A DNA stretch of 64,000 nucleotides. Origin: Natranaeroarchaeum aerophilus. Its GTDB lineage: Archaea > Halobacteriota > Halobacteria > Halobacteriales > Natronoarchaeaceae. Numbering within the stretch: position 1 is the stretch's first letter; each line of letters opens with the position of its first letter. Location of the stretch: assembly GCF_023638055.1 (NCBI RefSeq), contig NZ_JAKRVY010000009.1, positions 1 through 64,000 on the forward strand, given 5' to 3'. The notes beneath the pieces are model-generated. The model was not told the origin of the DNA. It ran no database searches and saw only the letters and a program-made list of their open reading frames with translations. This document shows, piece by piece, positions 49,857 through 58,769 of this stretch. Made by a program: the position numbers and the translations under genes.

Positions 49857-50330
49857 ATGACCGCAACACTCGACGATCTCGCCGGCGTCGTCGACCTTTT
49901 CGACGGGCTGACACGCGCAGAACTGGCACAGGCACTCGTCGAACTCGGCGCACGACGCGGGGACACACCTGATGATGACGCGATCGACGCCGCGATCCAG
50001 CAGGCCCTCGACGAGTACTATCTGATACGCTACGAGACCGCAGATCCCAGCTTGCTCGTTGCCGGTCCCGCGGCGTTTCCGACGCTCCCCGAGCACGCGG
50101 AGGATCTGCCCCACATCATGGACGTTCCGAATCGCTCGCCGGATCGTGACGACCTCGGAACCGTCGCCGCGGAACGGGTCCGATCGGATGCCGATGCGGC
50201 GATCGAGGCCAGCGACACGGAGCGCATCGAGACGCTGATCGACGTCAGCTACGACATCGAGGCGTGGGCCCCTGTCGACCTTGACGATGTCCGGGAACGG
50301 CTCGACGAGCACGCGACGACGGGCGAGTAG
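49857..50330 (+). CDS. DUF7109-like helical protein, 157 aa
   Basis: ATG 49857 (MTATLDDLAGVVDLFDGLTRAELAQALVELGARRG). Predominantly helical and acidic, with an HTH-like first third (LTRAELAQALVELGARRGDTPDDDAIDAAIQQALDEYYLI) and a less ordered second half. I relate it tentatively to DUF7109. It is followed by the Nudix gene after a 55-nt gap and may be co-transcribed. Function unknown. Confidence 0.7.
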   Translation: MTATLDDLAGVVDLFDGLTRAELAQALVELGARRGDTPDDDAIDAAIQQALDEYYLIRYETADPSLLVAGPAAFPTLPEHAEDLPHIMDVPNRSPDRDDLGTVAAERVRSDADAAIEASDTERIETLIDVSYDIEAWAPVDLDDVRERLDEHATTGE

Positions 50331-50385
50331 CGATCGGATTCTGAAACGCTATACATCCGGAGGTCGTAGCGGGGCGTACCGACCG

Positions 50386-50970
50386 ATGGATCTCGATCTG
50401 GAACGCGTCGCGGCGTACGACCCGCGCGCGATTACCGACGAGCGCCACGATGCCGCGGTCCTCGTCCCGGTGATCGACCGGAACGGCGAGAGCCATCTCC
50501 TGTTTACGAAACGTGCCGACCATCTCGGCGAGCACCCCGGTCAGATGAGCTTTCCCGGTGGCGGGTGCGAACCGATGGACGCCGACAGCCACGAGACCGC
50601 ACTCCGGGAGGCAAACGAGGAGATCGCACTGGAGCCCGCGGATGCAAGAATCGTCGGCCGTCTCGACGACATCCGGACGATCACCGAGTACGCGGTCACG
50701 CCGGTCGTCGCCCGCGTCCCCGACCGCCAGTACGTCCCGGACGAATCAGAAGTCGCCGAGATCGTGGTGCTGCCAGTCTCGGGGCTCGTCGATCCGGACA
50801 ACTACGAGTTCGAGGAGCGTGACCACCCCCACTACGGCGAGATCGTGATCCATTACTTCCATGTCGACGGCTACACAGTCTGGGGCGCAACCGGCCGGAT
50901 CGTCGTCGACTTTCTCGAGCGGACGACCGACTGGCGCGCGCCGGAGCGGATCGACCGGGATATTGCCTGA
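50386..50970 (+). CDS. Nudix hydrolase, coenzyme A pyrophosphatase type
   Basis: 194 aa from ATG 50386 (MDLDLERVAAYDPRAITDERH). The Nudix box GGGCEPMDADSHETALREANEEI fits Gx5Ex7REUxEE. The LLFTKRADHLGEHPGQMSFPGG stretch just before is the UPF0035 signature of CoA diphosphatases. It would cleave CoA to phosphopantetheine and 3',5'-ADP. Typical length. Confidence 0.9.
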   Translation: MDLDLERVAAYDPRAITDERHDAAVLVPVIDRNGESHLLFTKRADHLGEHPGQMSFPGGGCEPMDADSHETALREANEEIALEPADARIVGRLDDIRTITEYAVTPVVARVPDRQYVPDESEVAEIVVLPVSGLVDPDNYEFEERDHPHYGEIVIHYFHVDGYTVWGATGRIVVDFLERTTDWRAPERIDRDIA

Positions 50971-50973
50971 TCC

Positions 50974-51693
50974 TTACGCCTCGTCTGGTTTTTCCAACAG
51001 CCCATCCCGTTCGTCGAGTTCGCCGCGATAAATCGCGTACGCGATCACGCGCTCGCACTCGGCGGGTGAGACGTCGTACGCCGAACTCGCCAGCGTCTCG
51101 AACTCCGTACGGTCGACCGGGAACTCACGGTTCTGGAGCAGACGGACCACCTGGTTGTACGTCTCCGTCTCTGGTCGTTCGGGAGCGTCGGGATCGGCGT
51201 CGTCAGTATCGCGTGCGTTCGCTTCCGCAGCGGCGGACGCGTTCGCACTGGGGGAAGTGGACTGCTCATCTCGCTGTTCGCCCGAGTGCTCGGCCTGTTC
51301 GTCGTCGTGTGTCCCGTCGGCTGGCTCTACTTCAATCCCATCGTCGAATGAGCCGGTTCCGGGAGCTGGCTCGTCGTCCGCTGCTCCGTTCCGCCCGTCC
51401 GGCGTATCGTCGATTGTCGGCGTCGGGGTGGCGCTCCGACTGTCGGATCTCGATTTCTCCTGTGCGTCGTCCTCGTCAGTGATCGGTTCGAGCGTCACCG
51501 CCGCGTTTTCCCCGGTCGCACCAAGACGTCGGACGGTCGGTTCGAGCACCTTTTCGAGCTTCCTCTTGCACGATGGACACAACGATGCGATCGGCCCCTC
51601 TTCGTCGTCCACCGCGGCCGGGACCACGTCGTAATCGGCAACCGGAGCGTCGACGGCGACACCGCAGAAGTAACACGCATCAAACTCGGGCAT
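50974..51693 (-). CDS. Zinc-ribbon protein with long acidic linker, 239 aa
   Basis: N-terminal CYFCGVAVDAPVADYDVVP and SLCPSCKRKLEKVLEP give a two-pair zinc site. Residues about 70-175 are a disordered Asp/Glu/Ser/Ala linker, and the C-terminal about 60 residues are helical (YNQVVRLLQNREFPVDRTEFETLASSAYDVSPAECERVIAYAIYRGEL). It is an architecture without a known name to me. Convergent with the Nudix gene (3-nt gap) and downstream of the sensor kinase gene. Confidence 0.75.
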   Translation of the reverse strand: MPEFDACYFCGVAVDAPVADYDVVPAAVDDEEGPIASLCPSCKRKLEKVLEPTVRRLGATGENAAVTLEPITDEDDAQEKSRSDSRSATPTPTIDDTPDGRNGAADDEPAPGTGSFDDGIEVEPADGTHDDEQAEHSGEQRDEQSTSPSANASAAAEANARDTDDADPDAPERPETETYNQVVRLLQNREFPVDRTEFETLASSAYDVSPAECERVIAYAIYRGELDERDGLLEKPDEA

Positions 51694-51735
51694 ACCCGGA
51701 CGTGGTGTGAGAGCATCAAGAAACCCCCGGTCGCT

Positions 51736-52806
51736 TCACTCCTCGTCGATCCCAGTGAACTCGAACCGCGCGCCACCGTCAGTACTCGTCCCGACGGCTA
51801 TCTCCCAGCCATGCCCCTCGGCGACGCTCTTGACGATGTAGAGGCCGAGGCCTGTTCCGAGTTCTTCCGTCGACATTCCCGGACTGAAAATCTCCTCAGT
51901 GAGGTCAGCATCGATGCCGGGGCCCGAGTCCTCGACGTACCATCCCCCCTCGATCCGTCCGACCCGGACAGTGACGTCCTCGCCGCCGTGCTGGATCGCA
52001 TTCCGGAACAGGTTTTCGAGTAACTGCATCAGTCGGTCGTAGTCAGCACGGATCCAGCCGGTTGAGTCGACCACGAGCGTTGCGTCGGCAGTCTCCGTCG
52101 TCTCCCAGGCGTCTTCGACGACCGCGGCGAGATCGAGTAGCTCCTGCTCGCCGACCTGATTCCCGGTGCGGGCGAGCCACAGCAGGTCGTCGATGATCCG
52201 CTCCATCCGATCGAGGGAGCGTTCGACCTCCACGAGCTCGTCGACTGCCTCGGTATCGGTCTCCTGAGCGATCTCTACATAGGCGCTGGCGACGCCGAGC
52301 GGGTTGCGAAGGTCATGAGAGACGACCGACGCGAAGCTTTCCAGGCGTTCGTTCTTTTCCTGTAGCCGTTGTTCGCGCTCCCTGCGTTCCGTTACGTCGG
52401 TGAAAATGCCGGTGAAAAACCGCTCTCCGTTGTATTCGTGTTCGCGGAGACTGATCGAGACGACGAGCTCGTGGCCAGCCCTGTGCTGTGCCGGTAGTTC
52501 GACGCCGTCCCAGTCGATATGTCGCTTGCCGGTTCGTAGATACGCTTCTAACCCCGCCCGATGGTCGTCGCGGTGCCGTTCGGGAATGATCGTCATCTTC
52601 GAGCTTCCGACCAGTTCGTCAGGGGAATAGCCAAGAATCTCTTCGATAGCCGGGTTTGCGAACACGATATTGCTGTCCTCGTCGATCGTGAGGATCCCTT
52701 CTGACGTGTTCGCAAGCAGGGTTCGGTAGAACTCGATATCGTCATCGGCGATCGAGGAATCGACGACGAGCTCGTCCGCTTCTCCGTCCCCTACTGTATC
52801 TGTCAC
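51736..52806 (-). CDS. PAS-domain sensor histidine kinase
   Basis: 356 aa from GTG 52806; the frame is open to 52866, but a TATA box (AGATTATTTTACG on the minus strand) lies about 25 nt before the GTG. A PAS domain (DIEFYRTLLANTSEGILTIDEDSNIVFANPAIEEILGYS) is followed by HisKA with the phospho-acceptor SHDLRNPLGVAS and a HATPase with NLFRNAIQHGG (N box), DSGPGID (G1) and GTGLGLYIVKS (G2). No transmembrane helix, so it senses a cytosolic signal. No response regulator lies adjacent. Confidence 0.92.
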   Translation of the reverse strand: MTDTVGDGEADELVVDSSIADDDIEFYRTLLANTSEGILTIDEDSNIVFANPAIEEILGYSPDELVGSSKMTIIPERHRDDHRAGLEAYLRTGKRHIDWDGVELPAQHRAGHELVVSISLREHEYNGERFFTGIFTDVTERREREQRLQEKNERLESFASVVSHDLRNPLGVASAYVEIAQETDTEAVDELVEVERSLDRMERIIDDLLWLARTGNQVGEQELLDLAAVVEDAWETTETADATLVVDSTGWIRADYDRLMQLLENLFRNAIQHGGEDVTVRVGRIEGGWYVEDSGPGIDADLTEEIFSPGMSTEELGTGLGLYIVKSVAEGHGWEIAVGTSTDGGARFEFTGIDEE

Positions 52807-52877
52807 AGTATCGAGTTCGACCCACGCGTAAAATAATCTTCGGGGTCGGGATGTGACCGCCACCAAACAGGTTGGCG

Positions 52878-54929
52878 CTAGAACTGATCCTGCAATTCAA
52901 TCTCGGCCACGATATCGTAGGGATCCTTGCCCTTGCGGATCGCATCGAGCATGACGAAGGCGTCGCTCGGCGAGAGGAAGTGTGTCGTCACTGCCCGCCC
53001 CAGCGGTGTCGGCTCGAAGCCGTCGATGAACTCGTACTGGAGCAGTTTACCGACGGCGTGTTTGGTCGGGACGTCGCCAAGCATCCGGCCGTTGAGCCGT
53101 TTGGTGGCCTTGCCCGCGACGGTGATGTTCGCCAGCGTCTCCTCGACGGCCGCGCGTTCGTCGTAGACTGTCCGAACCGATTCCATCTCGCCTTTCAGAA
53201 GCTTGAATGCGACCTCGTCCTCGCTCATCTCCATGCTGGAATGGTAGCTCGTGTCGGGTTCGACCAGCACGTAGACAGTGCCCTTGTCGTGGTAGTCAGG
53301 GCGTCCGGCCCGGCCGAGCATCTGGTGGAACTCCTGAACCGAGAGCCACTCGATACCCATCGCGAGCGTATCGAAAATGACCTGTGAAGCGGGGAAGTCC
53401 ACACCGGCGGCAAGTGCGGCCGTGGTCACGACGGCGGCGAGGTCCTGATCGCCGAACTTCCGCTCGACGGATTTACGCTGCCCGTAATCGAGCCCGGCGT
53501 GGTAGGCCGCCGAGTCGTACTCCAGTTTGCGACTGATCTCGTGACAGCGCCGTCGCGAATTGGTGAAGATGATCGTCTGTCCCCGATACCCCTTCGAGGA
53601 TTTCGAGTCGAACTCCCGTTTGACCAGCTTGTTCTCCAGTCTGGTCTTCTCGCGCTGGTCGGCAAAGGTGACGTGACGCTCGATCGGAACGGGGCGTTCC
53701 TCGAACTCGACGAGGTTCGCCCGCAGTCCCTGTGCGAGTTCGCGGGGATTCCCGACTGTCGCCGAGAGGTAGATCCACTGAGCGCCGCTGTACCCCGAAC
53801 GGGACGTTGCCCGCTCCTCACAGTAGTACTTGAGCCGCGAGATCATCCCGTCCAGCCGGTGGCCCCGTTCGTCCTCTTTGAGCGTGTGCACCTCGTCGAT
53901 GACGACGGTACCGATATCGCCCAGATCCCGTCCGGTCCGGAGCGCGTGGTCGATCCCCTCGTAGGTCCCGACGATGACGTCGGCGCTGGGATCGAACCGA
54001 CTGCCGTTATCCCGGACCCGGCTCGCCCCGACGCGGATCGTCACGTCGACGAGATCGCCGTACTCGTCCTCGAAGTCCTCGTGTTTCTGATTTGCCAGCG
54101 CGACCAGCGGCACGAGAAAGAGCATCTTGCCCTTGCCGTTGAGGACGCGGTCGAGCCCCGTCATTTCGCCGACGAGCGTCTTTCCGGTCGCCGTCGCGCT
54201 CACGACGAGCTGGTCGTCGCCTTCCAGCAGGCCGTTCTCGATTGCGAGGCTCTGGACTGGCAGGAGCGTATCGAAGCGGTCCTCAAGGAGTCCCTGCACA
54301 CCGGGATGGAGATTCAGCGAGTCAACACGAACCCGATCGATCTCGTCGGTCGTCGCGCTGATCTCGTCGAACTTGGTCAGATCCGGATCGAGATGGCCCT
54401 TGAGCAGGTTCGTGATCCGTTCGAGATCCTGTACGTCAAGCAGTAGCTCTTCGAGTCGCTCCTGTGCGGCACTCGTAACCTCGCCCTGATAGGAGAGTTC
54501 ACGTTCGAGTTCGACTTTGGCGCAGTCCGGACAGACGAACTCGTCGTCTTTCTTGATCGCCGTCTCGCTCGTCAGCGGCGAGTACCGTCCGTCAGAGGCA
54601 CAGAGCCGACACGTCCGGACGACCTTGGCCGAGAGCTGGTAGCCGTCGAGCGCCTCGCGTAACCGGTCACGATGCTCCGGTGCGGTCTGTTCTGAAATAC
54701 GGATGCGGTTCGCCCGACGTGCGATATCGACGAACTCGTCGGGACTGCGTGGCTCCTCGCTGGAGCCGTCCTTGATACGAAAGCGGCCGGGGCGGGGACC
54801 CGCGGAGGTCTCCTTGAGGTCGAGTCGGGCGCGAAACAGTCGCTCGCCGTCGCGTCGAACGGTGACGAAGTAGTCGTCGTTCGACTCGTGGAGGAACAGC
54901 GTGTCGACCTGCGGGACCTGCCGTGACAC
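52878..54929 (-). CDS. SKI2/Hel308-type DEAD-box helicase with N-terminal zinc domain (DUF5814)
   Basis: 683 aa. N-terminal about 200 residues carry a zinc site (CRLCASDGRYSPL and FVCPDCAKVE), matching DUF5814 as I remember it. The helicase core has SATATGKT (Walker A), VVIDEVHTL (DEVH), YLSATVGNP, TIIFTNSRRRCHEI and QMLGRAGRPDY (motif VI). A C-terminal helical region follows, as in Ski2-like enzymes. It would unwind RNA or DNA; haloarchaeal homologues are poorly characterised. The cofC gene is 21 nt downstream in transcription order reversed, on the same strand. Confidence 0.92.
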   Translation of the reverse strand: MSRQVPQVDTLFLHESNDDYFVTVRRDGERLFRARLDLKETSAGPRPGRFRIKDGSSEEPRSPDEFVDIARRANRIRISEQTAPEHRDRLREALDGYQLSAKVVRTCRLCASDGRYSPLTSETAIKKDDEFVCPDCAKVELERELSYQGEVTSAAQERLEELLLDVQDLERITNLLKGHLDPDLTKFDEISATTDEIDRVRVDSLNLHPGVQGLLEDRFDTLLPVQSLAIENGLLEGDDQLVVSATATGKTLVGEMTGLDRVLNGKGKMLFLVPLVALANQKHEDFEDEYGDLVDVTIRVGASRVRDNGSRFDPSADVIVGTYEGIDHALRTGRDLGDIGTVVIDEVHTLKEDERGHRLDGMISRLKYYCEERATSRSGYSGAQWIYLSATVGNPRELAQGLRANLVEFEERPVPIERHVTFADQREKTRLENKLVKREFDSKSSKGYRGQTIIFTNSRRRCHEISRKLEYDSAAYHAGLDYGQRKSVERKFGDQDLAAVVTTAALAAGVDFPASQVIFDTLAMGIEWLSVQEFHQMLGRAGRPDYHDKGTVYVLVEPDTSYHSSMEMSEDEVAFKLLKGEMESVRTVYDERAAVEETLANITVAGKATKRLNGRMLGDVPTKHAVGKLLQYEFIDGFEPTPLGRAVTTHFLSPSDAFVMLDAIRKGKDPYDIVAEIELQDQF

Positions 54930-54950
54930 ACGCCACAGTACCCATCCCGC

Positions 54951-55601
54951 CTATTTGAGACGTTCGGAATCCGAGTCGTCGGTGCGCTGGACGGTGACCC
55001 GTCCCCCGGTCTCCGCGAGGCGGAATCCGGCTGCGTCGAGCCAGTCGGCGGCATGCCCCGCACCGTGCAGGAGTAGTTCGACCAAGTCGCTTCGCTCGTC
55101 GATGTCCGTGGCGAGACGGTGCGAGTCGAACACGGAGAACGCAGCACCGATCCGGGCAGCGACCTTGCGGTGGTCACGAAAGGAAACGCCGTGGTAGTCG
55201 ACCCGGAACTCGGGATGACGGACCACAAGGGCATTCGTCCCGCCGCCCCGCCCCGGGACTGCAACGACCTCTCCATCGGCGTCGAACAGCCGGTGGAGAT
55301 CGGCTGGACGCGCTAGCGCGAGATCGGCCATCACGACGGCGACCGGTTCGTCAGCGCCTGCAAGCACGTCGTTGATCGCGGGCGAGAGTGGGCGGTCGTC
55401 GACGGTGACCGGGACAGTGACATCCCGCTCGTCCGCCAGCGGTGCCGTCGCCAGTAGCTCCGGCTCTTCACCGCTTTCCCGAACCGCCGACAGCACGTCC
55501 TCGAGCATCGCGTACGCGAACTCGGCCCGTTCTCGCCGGTCGAGCACGTCCGAAAGGCGCGTTTTGGGCTCGCTCGCGTCGAACGGGACGAGTACACGCA
55601 T
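54951..55601 (-). CDS. cofC: 2-phospho-L-lactate guanylyltransferase CofC
   Basis: 216 aa. MRVLVPFDASEPKTRLSDVLDRRERAEFAYAML is the CofC nucleotide-binding start, with PAINDVL, VAVVMADLALARPADL and VVAVPGRGGGTNALVVRHPEFRVDYHGVSF as later family blocks. It activates 2-phospholactate (or phosphoenolpyruvate) with GTP in coenzyme F420 synthesis. In Haloferax it lies near cetZ1, as here. It follows the CetZ1-coupled membrane protein gene on the same strand with a 45-nt gap. Confidence 0.93.
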   Translation of the reverse strand: MRVLVPFDASEPKTRLSDVLDRRERAEFAYAMLEDVLSAVRESGEEPELLATAPLADERDVTVPVTVDDRPLSPAINDVLAGADEPVAVVMADLALARPADLHRLFDADGEVVAVPGRGGGTNALVVRHPEFRVDYHGVSFRDHRKVAARIGAAFSVFDSHRLATDIDERSDLVELLLHGAGHAADWLDAAGFRLAETGGRVTVQRTDDSDSERLK

Positions 55602-55646
55602 GGCTATGGATCGACGTCGAGTGAAAAAGGACGTTGCGAATTCGGA

Positions 55647-56450
55647 CTAGCCGAGTTTGTCGTAGTCGTCGCCCTGCTGGCGCCTGTAGAGCAGGAATCC
55701 GAGTCCGGCGACGACCAGCAGCCCGACGAGACCGACTCCACCGTAGAGGAGCAAGTCGCGCTGTTCGGCACTCGATTGTGCGTCCTCGGCTTCGGACTGT
55801 GCCTGCTCGGCGTTGCTGATCGCGCTCTCGAAGTTCCCATCGTTGTAGAAGTCGATGGCGTTCTGGAGGTCACTCTCGGCACGGTCGACATCAGCACCGC
55901 TGTCGCGAGCCTCCTCAACTGCAGCGCTCGCGTCGTCGATCGCCGTTCGCGCGTCGGAGCTGTTGGCCGTGTAGTGATGGGTCGACCACGAGCCGATATC
56001 TTCGGTTGCGCCGTCGTCGCTACGGACCTGCGTGATGTTCATCGCGGTGAACTCCTGGCGTGGCTCGTAGCTGTACTGTTCGACTTCGGGAACCTCACCG
56101 GTCAGGCTCACTTCGACCTGGCGTGGCTCTTCGTCGAGGCTCCGGTCGATACCGTCCTGTCGGATCTCCTGTCCATCGATCTGGTGTTCGTCGATCTGGG
56201 TGTCACCGTCGTAGTACGTGACCGTCCAGGTGACGTTGTTCAACTCGGTCTCGCCGTCGATCGCCCACTCGTCGTAGTCGTCGTAGAGGTCATCGATCTC
56301 GACAGTCGCGCTCATATCCGACTCGACCTCCGCCTCGTCGGGGACGTCCTCACTGGTGACAGTGACGGCTCCTGCGAGACCGACCGTGGCAAGCAGGAGA
56401 CAGCCGACGACGAGCAGGGTAGTAAGCTTAGAATAACGGTTCAAGTTCAT
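55647..56450 (-). CDS. Secreted/anchored protein coupled to cetZ1, with coiled coil and C-terminal membrane helix
   Basis: ATG 56450 (MNLNRYSKLTTLLVVGCLLLAT) lies 23 nt inside the cetZ1 3' end. 267 aa: a signal peptide or N-terminal helix (about 8-29), a beta-rich exterior domain, a helical stretch (ARTAIDDASAAVEEARDSGADVDRAESDLQNAIDFYNDGNFESAISNAEQAQSEAEDAQ, in part) predicted coiled coil, then a C-terminal transmembrane helix (LLLYGGVGLVGLLVVAGLGFLLY) and a short basic tail. The overlap implies translational coupling with CetZ1. Function unknown; a cell-surface partner of the CetZ1 machinery is a hypothesis. Confidence 0.8.
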   Translation of the reverse strand: MNLNRYSKLTTLLVVGCLLLATVGLAGAVTVTSEDVPDEAEVESDMSATVEIDDLYDDYDEWAIDGETELNNVTWTVTYYDGDTQIDEHQIDGQEIRQDGIDRSLDEEPRQVEVSLTGEVPEVEQYSYEPRQEFTAMNITQVRSDDGATEDIGSWSTHHYTANSSDARTAIDDASAAVEEARDSGADVDRAESDLQNAIDFYNDGNFESAISNAEQAQSEAEDAQSSAEQRDLLLYGGVGLVGLLVVAGLGFLLYRRQQGDDYDKLG

Positions 56451-57606
56451 CTTCGTCATCTTCGACAAGGCTTTCTAAGTTCTCTTCGCTTTCCGATCGG
56501 ATGTCCTCGATGTTGTCCTGTGCCTCGATGGCGACCTGCTGGAGCTCCTTGATCCGGGGGACGTTCGAGACGCCCGCGAGCAGGATAACACTGGCGACGA
56601 AGTTCGATTCGGGTACGGGGTAGTCGCCACCGCGCACTTCCATGCTACCGGTCTGCTCCTCGAGCCACTTGCGCCCGCGCTCTATCCCTTTCCGGTTGAG
56701 ATGCTGCGGTGGGCCACTCAATACGAGTAACGCGCGTTCGGTGCCGTCGATCTCACAGGGGAGCGTAAGCCGCCCAAGTGCAGCTTTGCGGACGAGGCTC
56801 GTGATCCGGTTGGTCGTGTGTGCGGTGTCGACCTGCGGTTCGTCGCCGCCGGTAAAGCGTGAAAGAAGACCGCTGTCATCGTCACCCTTTTCGACTTCCT
56901 CGCGCGCATAGCCGATCGTCGAGACACCGCCGCCCGAAAGCGTGTTGATGATCTCGCTGGAGTCGACGACGCTTTCGGCGACTTCATCGCCCTGATTGAT
57001 CTCGCCAGCTCCGAAGAGAATCCCGAAGCGTTTGACGATCTCGTCGTTGATCTCGGCGTAGCCGCTCTCGACTGACTCGCCGGACTGACGCCACGAGTCG
57101 TTGTCAAAGACCATCAGGTTGTCCACTTCGCGAACGAATGTCTGGAACGATCGTGCGGCGTTGAGCGTGTAAATTCCGCCTTCGTCGCTACCCGGCAGCA
57201 CACCCAGTCCGTAAACGGGCTCGGTGTAGATTCGCTTGAGATGCTTTGCAAGTACGGGCGCACCGCCGCTTCCCGTACCGCCACCCATCCCGGCGACGAT
57301 CAGGAACGCGTCGACCTCGTGGACGGGGATTGCGTCGATTGCACCCTGCACCTCGTCGATATCCTCCTCCGCGATCTCGGCCCCGAGTTCGTTGTCCGCG
57401 CCGACGCCGTGGCCCTTTACGCGAGACTGGCCGATCAGTACGCGGTTCTCCTGGGGAATCCGATCTAGCCCCATCAGATCCGCCTTGGCGGTGTTTACCG
57501 CCACTGCGGATCGAACGATCCCGCTGCCGGTCCGATCGTCGTATTCGAGGAATTTATCGACGATCTTCCCGCCTGCCTGTCCAAAACCGATCATCGCCAG
57601 TTTCAT
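56428..57606 (-). CDS. cetZ1: Tubulin-like protein CetZ1
   Basis: 392 aa from ATG 57606 (MKLAMIGFGQAGGKIVDKFLEYD). Very close in pattern to Haloferax CetZ1: GQSRVKGHGVGADNELGAEIAEEDIDEVQG, GMGGGTGSGGAPVLAKHLKRIYTEPVYGLGVLPGSDEGGIYTLNAARSFQTF (T-loop and loops) and the conserved end DDEDELEPLF. CetZ1 drives shape change to rods and motility. Upstream TATA-like GGCTTATATT (57650-57659, minus strand) lies about 45 nt before the start. The next gene begins inside its 3' end. Confidence 0.95.
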   Translation of the reverse strand: MKLAMIGFGQAGGKIVDKFLEYDDRTGSGIVRSAVAVNTAKADLMGLDRIPQENRVLIGQSRVKGHGVGADNELGAEIAEEDIDEVQGAIDAIPVHEVDAFLIVAGMGGGTGSGGAPVLAKHLKRIYTEPVYGLGVLPGSDEGGIYTLNAARSFQTFVREVDNLMVFDNDSWRQSGESVESGYAEINDEIVKRFGILFGAGEINQGDEVAESVVDSSEIINTLSGGGVSTIGYAREEVEKGDDDSGLLSRFTGGDEPQVDTAHTTNRITSLVRKAALGRLTLPCEIDGTERALLVLSGPPQHLNRKGIERGRKWLEEQTGSMEVRGGDYPVPESNFVASVILLAGVSNVPRIKELQQVAIEAQDNIEDIRSESEENLESLVEDDEDELEPLF

Positions 57607-57649
57607 AATTCGTATCCGGGTCTCCGTTGGCATGAGAACAGAGGTAATA

Positions 57650-57659
57650 GGAATATAAG
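57650..57659 (-). promoter_or_regulatory. Probable TATA box of cetZ1
   Basis: GCTTATATTC on the minus strand, about 45 nt before ATG 57606, would give a leader of about 20 nt. The rest of the 217-nt gap to 57823 is AT-rich and contains no gene I can support. Confidence 0.5.
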
Positions 57660-57823
57660 CCTTGTGATGGTGTGAGTAAGGGCCGTCTATTCAATAGCAA
57701 AAAACCGCAAGACGGGGGGAGATCCTATCGGTAATTGTTGATGGACTGGAAGAAACATTCTACGGGACCGTAGCGGGTGTTTAAGATCTGTTATTCTGTC
57801 GGAGTAAAAAACAAGTGCTGGCG

Positions 57824-58711
57824 TTAGGACAGTCCTAAATACTGCTGAAGCGTTGTGAGGGAGTCGGGATCGGCCCCGAAAGCGGTGACACCGTTGTCCG
57901 TCGTAGTGTTATCCAGTCGGAGTGAGCGCGCCTGATCTGGCCCCATCGGTATGAACGGGACCGGACCCGCGAAAGTCAGCCCGATTTTTGCAAGCGTCAT
58001 CGGTAGTGGAACGATTTTGGCTGACTTCCCTTCTGCCTCGTACGCAAGACGGGTCACCTCCGCGAGGGTCAGCACATCCGGGCCCCCGATCTCGTAGATT
58101 TCTCCCGTATGGGCGTCATCTTCGACTGCATCGGCGAGCATCGGCACCAGGTCGTCAACGTGAATCGGCTGGAACCGGGTCTTGCCGCCGCCGGGAAGGA
58201 CTTTGAACAGCGGTCCGGGCGTGAGTTTGCGTGCGAACGGAACGAACTCCCCGCCGTCGCCGAACACGACGGAGGGCTGGAAGATCACCGAATCGACATC
58301 CGCCTCCCGAACTGCCTCCTCGGCGAGCCCCTTCGCACGGATGTATTCGGTGAGTCCGTCAGGGTCCGCACCCAGTGCACTCATGTGGACCAGTCGGTCG
58401 ACACCGTGTTCGTCCATCGCCTGTAGCACGTTTTCGGTCCCACCGTAGTGGACCGTCATGTGCGTGACTCCTTTCGGCGGCTTGAACAGCGGGGAGAGCG
58501 CAACGAGATTGACCACGACATCCTGGCCCTCGAACGCGCCCTCGATCGAGTCATAGGCCGAGAGATCGCCGACAGCTGTCTCGACGCCTTCGGGCAACTC
58601 ACTCGGATCGGGATCGCGTGAGAGCGCCGTGACGTCGTGCCCACGGTCGACGAGTTCCGTACATAGGTTTCGACCGATAAATCCGGTTCCGCCCGCGACA
58701 AGGACATTCAT
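57824..58711 (-). CDS. NDUFA9-like NAD-dependent epimerase
   Basis: 295 aa from ATG 58711 (MNVLVAGGTGFIGRNLCTELVDRGHDVTALSRD). The Rossmann GGTGFIG, AVGDLSAYDSIEGAFEGQDVVVNLVAL, LVHMSALGADPDGLTEYIRAKGLAEEAV and QPSVVFGDGGEFV match the complex I NDUFA9 / atypical SDR group. The sequence retains MSALGADP and YIRAKGLAE but not the canonical Tyr-x3-Lys as clear active site. It binds NAD(P); quinone or lipid-related function is suspected. Haloarchaea usually have one such gene. Confidence 0.88.
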   Translation of the reverse strand: MNVLVAGGTGFIGRNLCTELVDRGHDVTALSRDPDPSELPEGVETAVGDLSAYDSIEGAFEGQDVVVNLVALSPLFKPPKGVTHMTVHYGGTENVLQAMDEHGVDRLVHMSALGADPDGLTEYIRAKGLAEEAVREADVDSVIFQPSVVFGDGGEFVPFARKLTPGPLFKVLPGGGKTRFQPIHVDDLVPMLADAVEDDAHTGEIYEIGGPDVLTLAEVTRLAYEAEGKSAKIVPLPMTLAKIGLTFAGPVPFIPMGPDQARSLRLDNTTTDNGVTAFGADPDSLTTLQQYLGLS

Positions 58712-58769
58712 GCTACGAGAGTGGGGTTGATCGCCGATAAATGTACCGCGAAACTGAGGGGTCCGGTTC

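Noticed and set aside
52878-54446. Plus-strand open frames over the SKI2-type helicase
   Set aside because: Antisense shadows; the minus-strand product has all helicase motifs in order.
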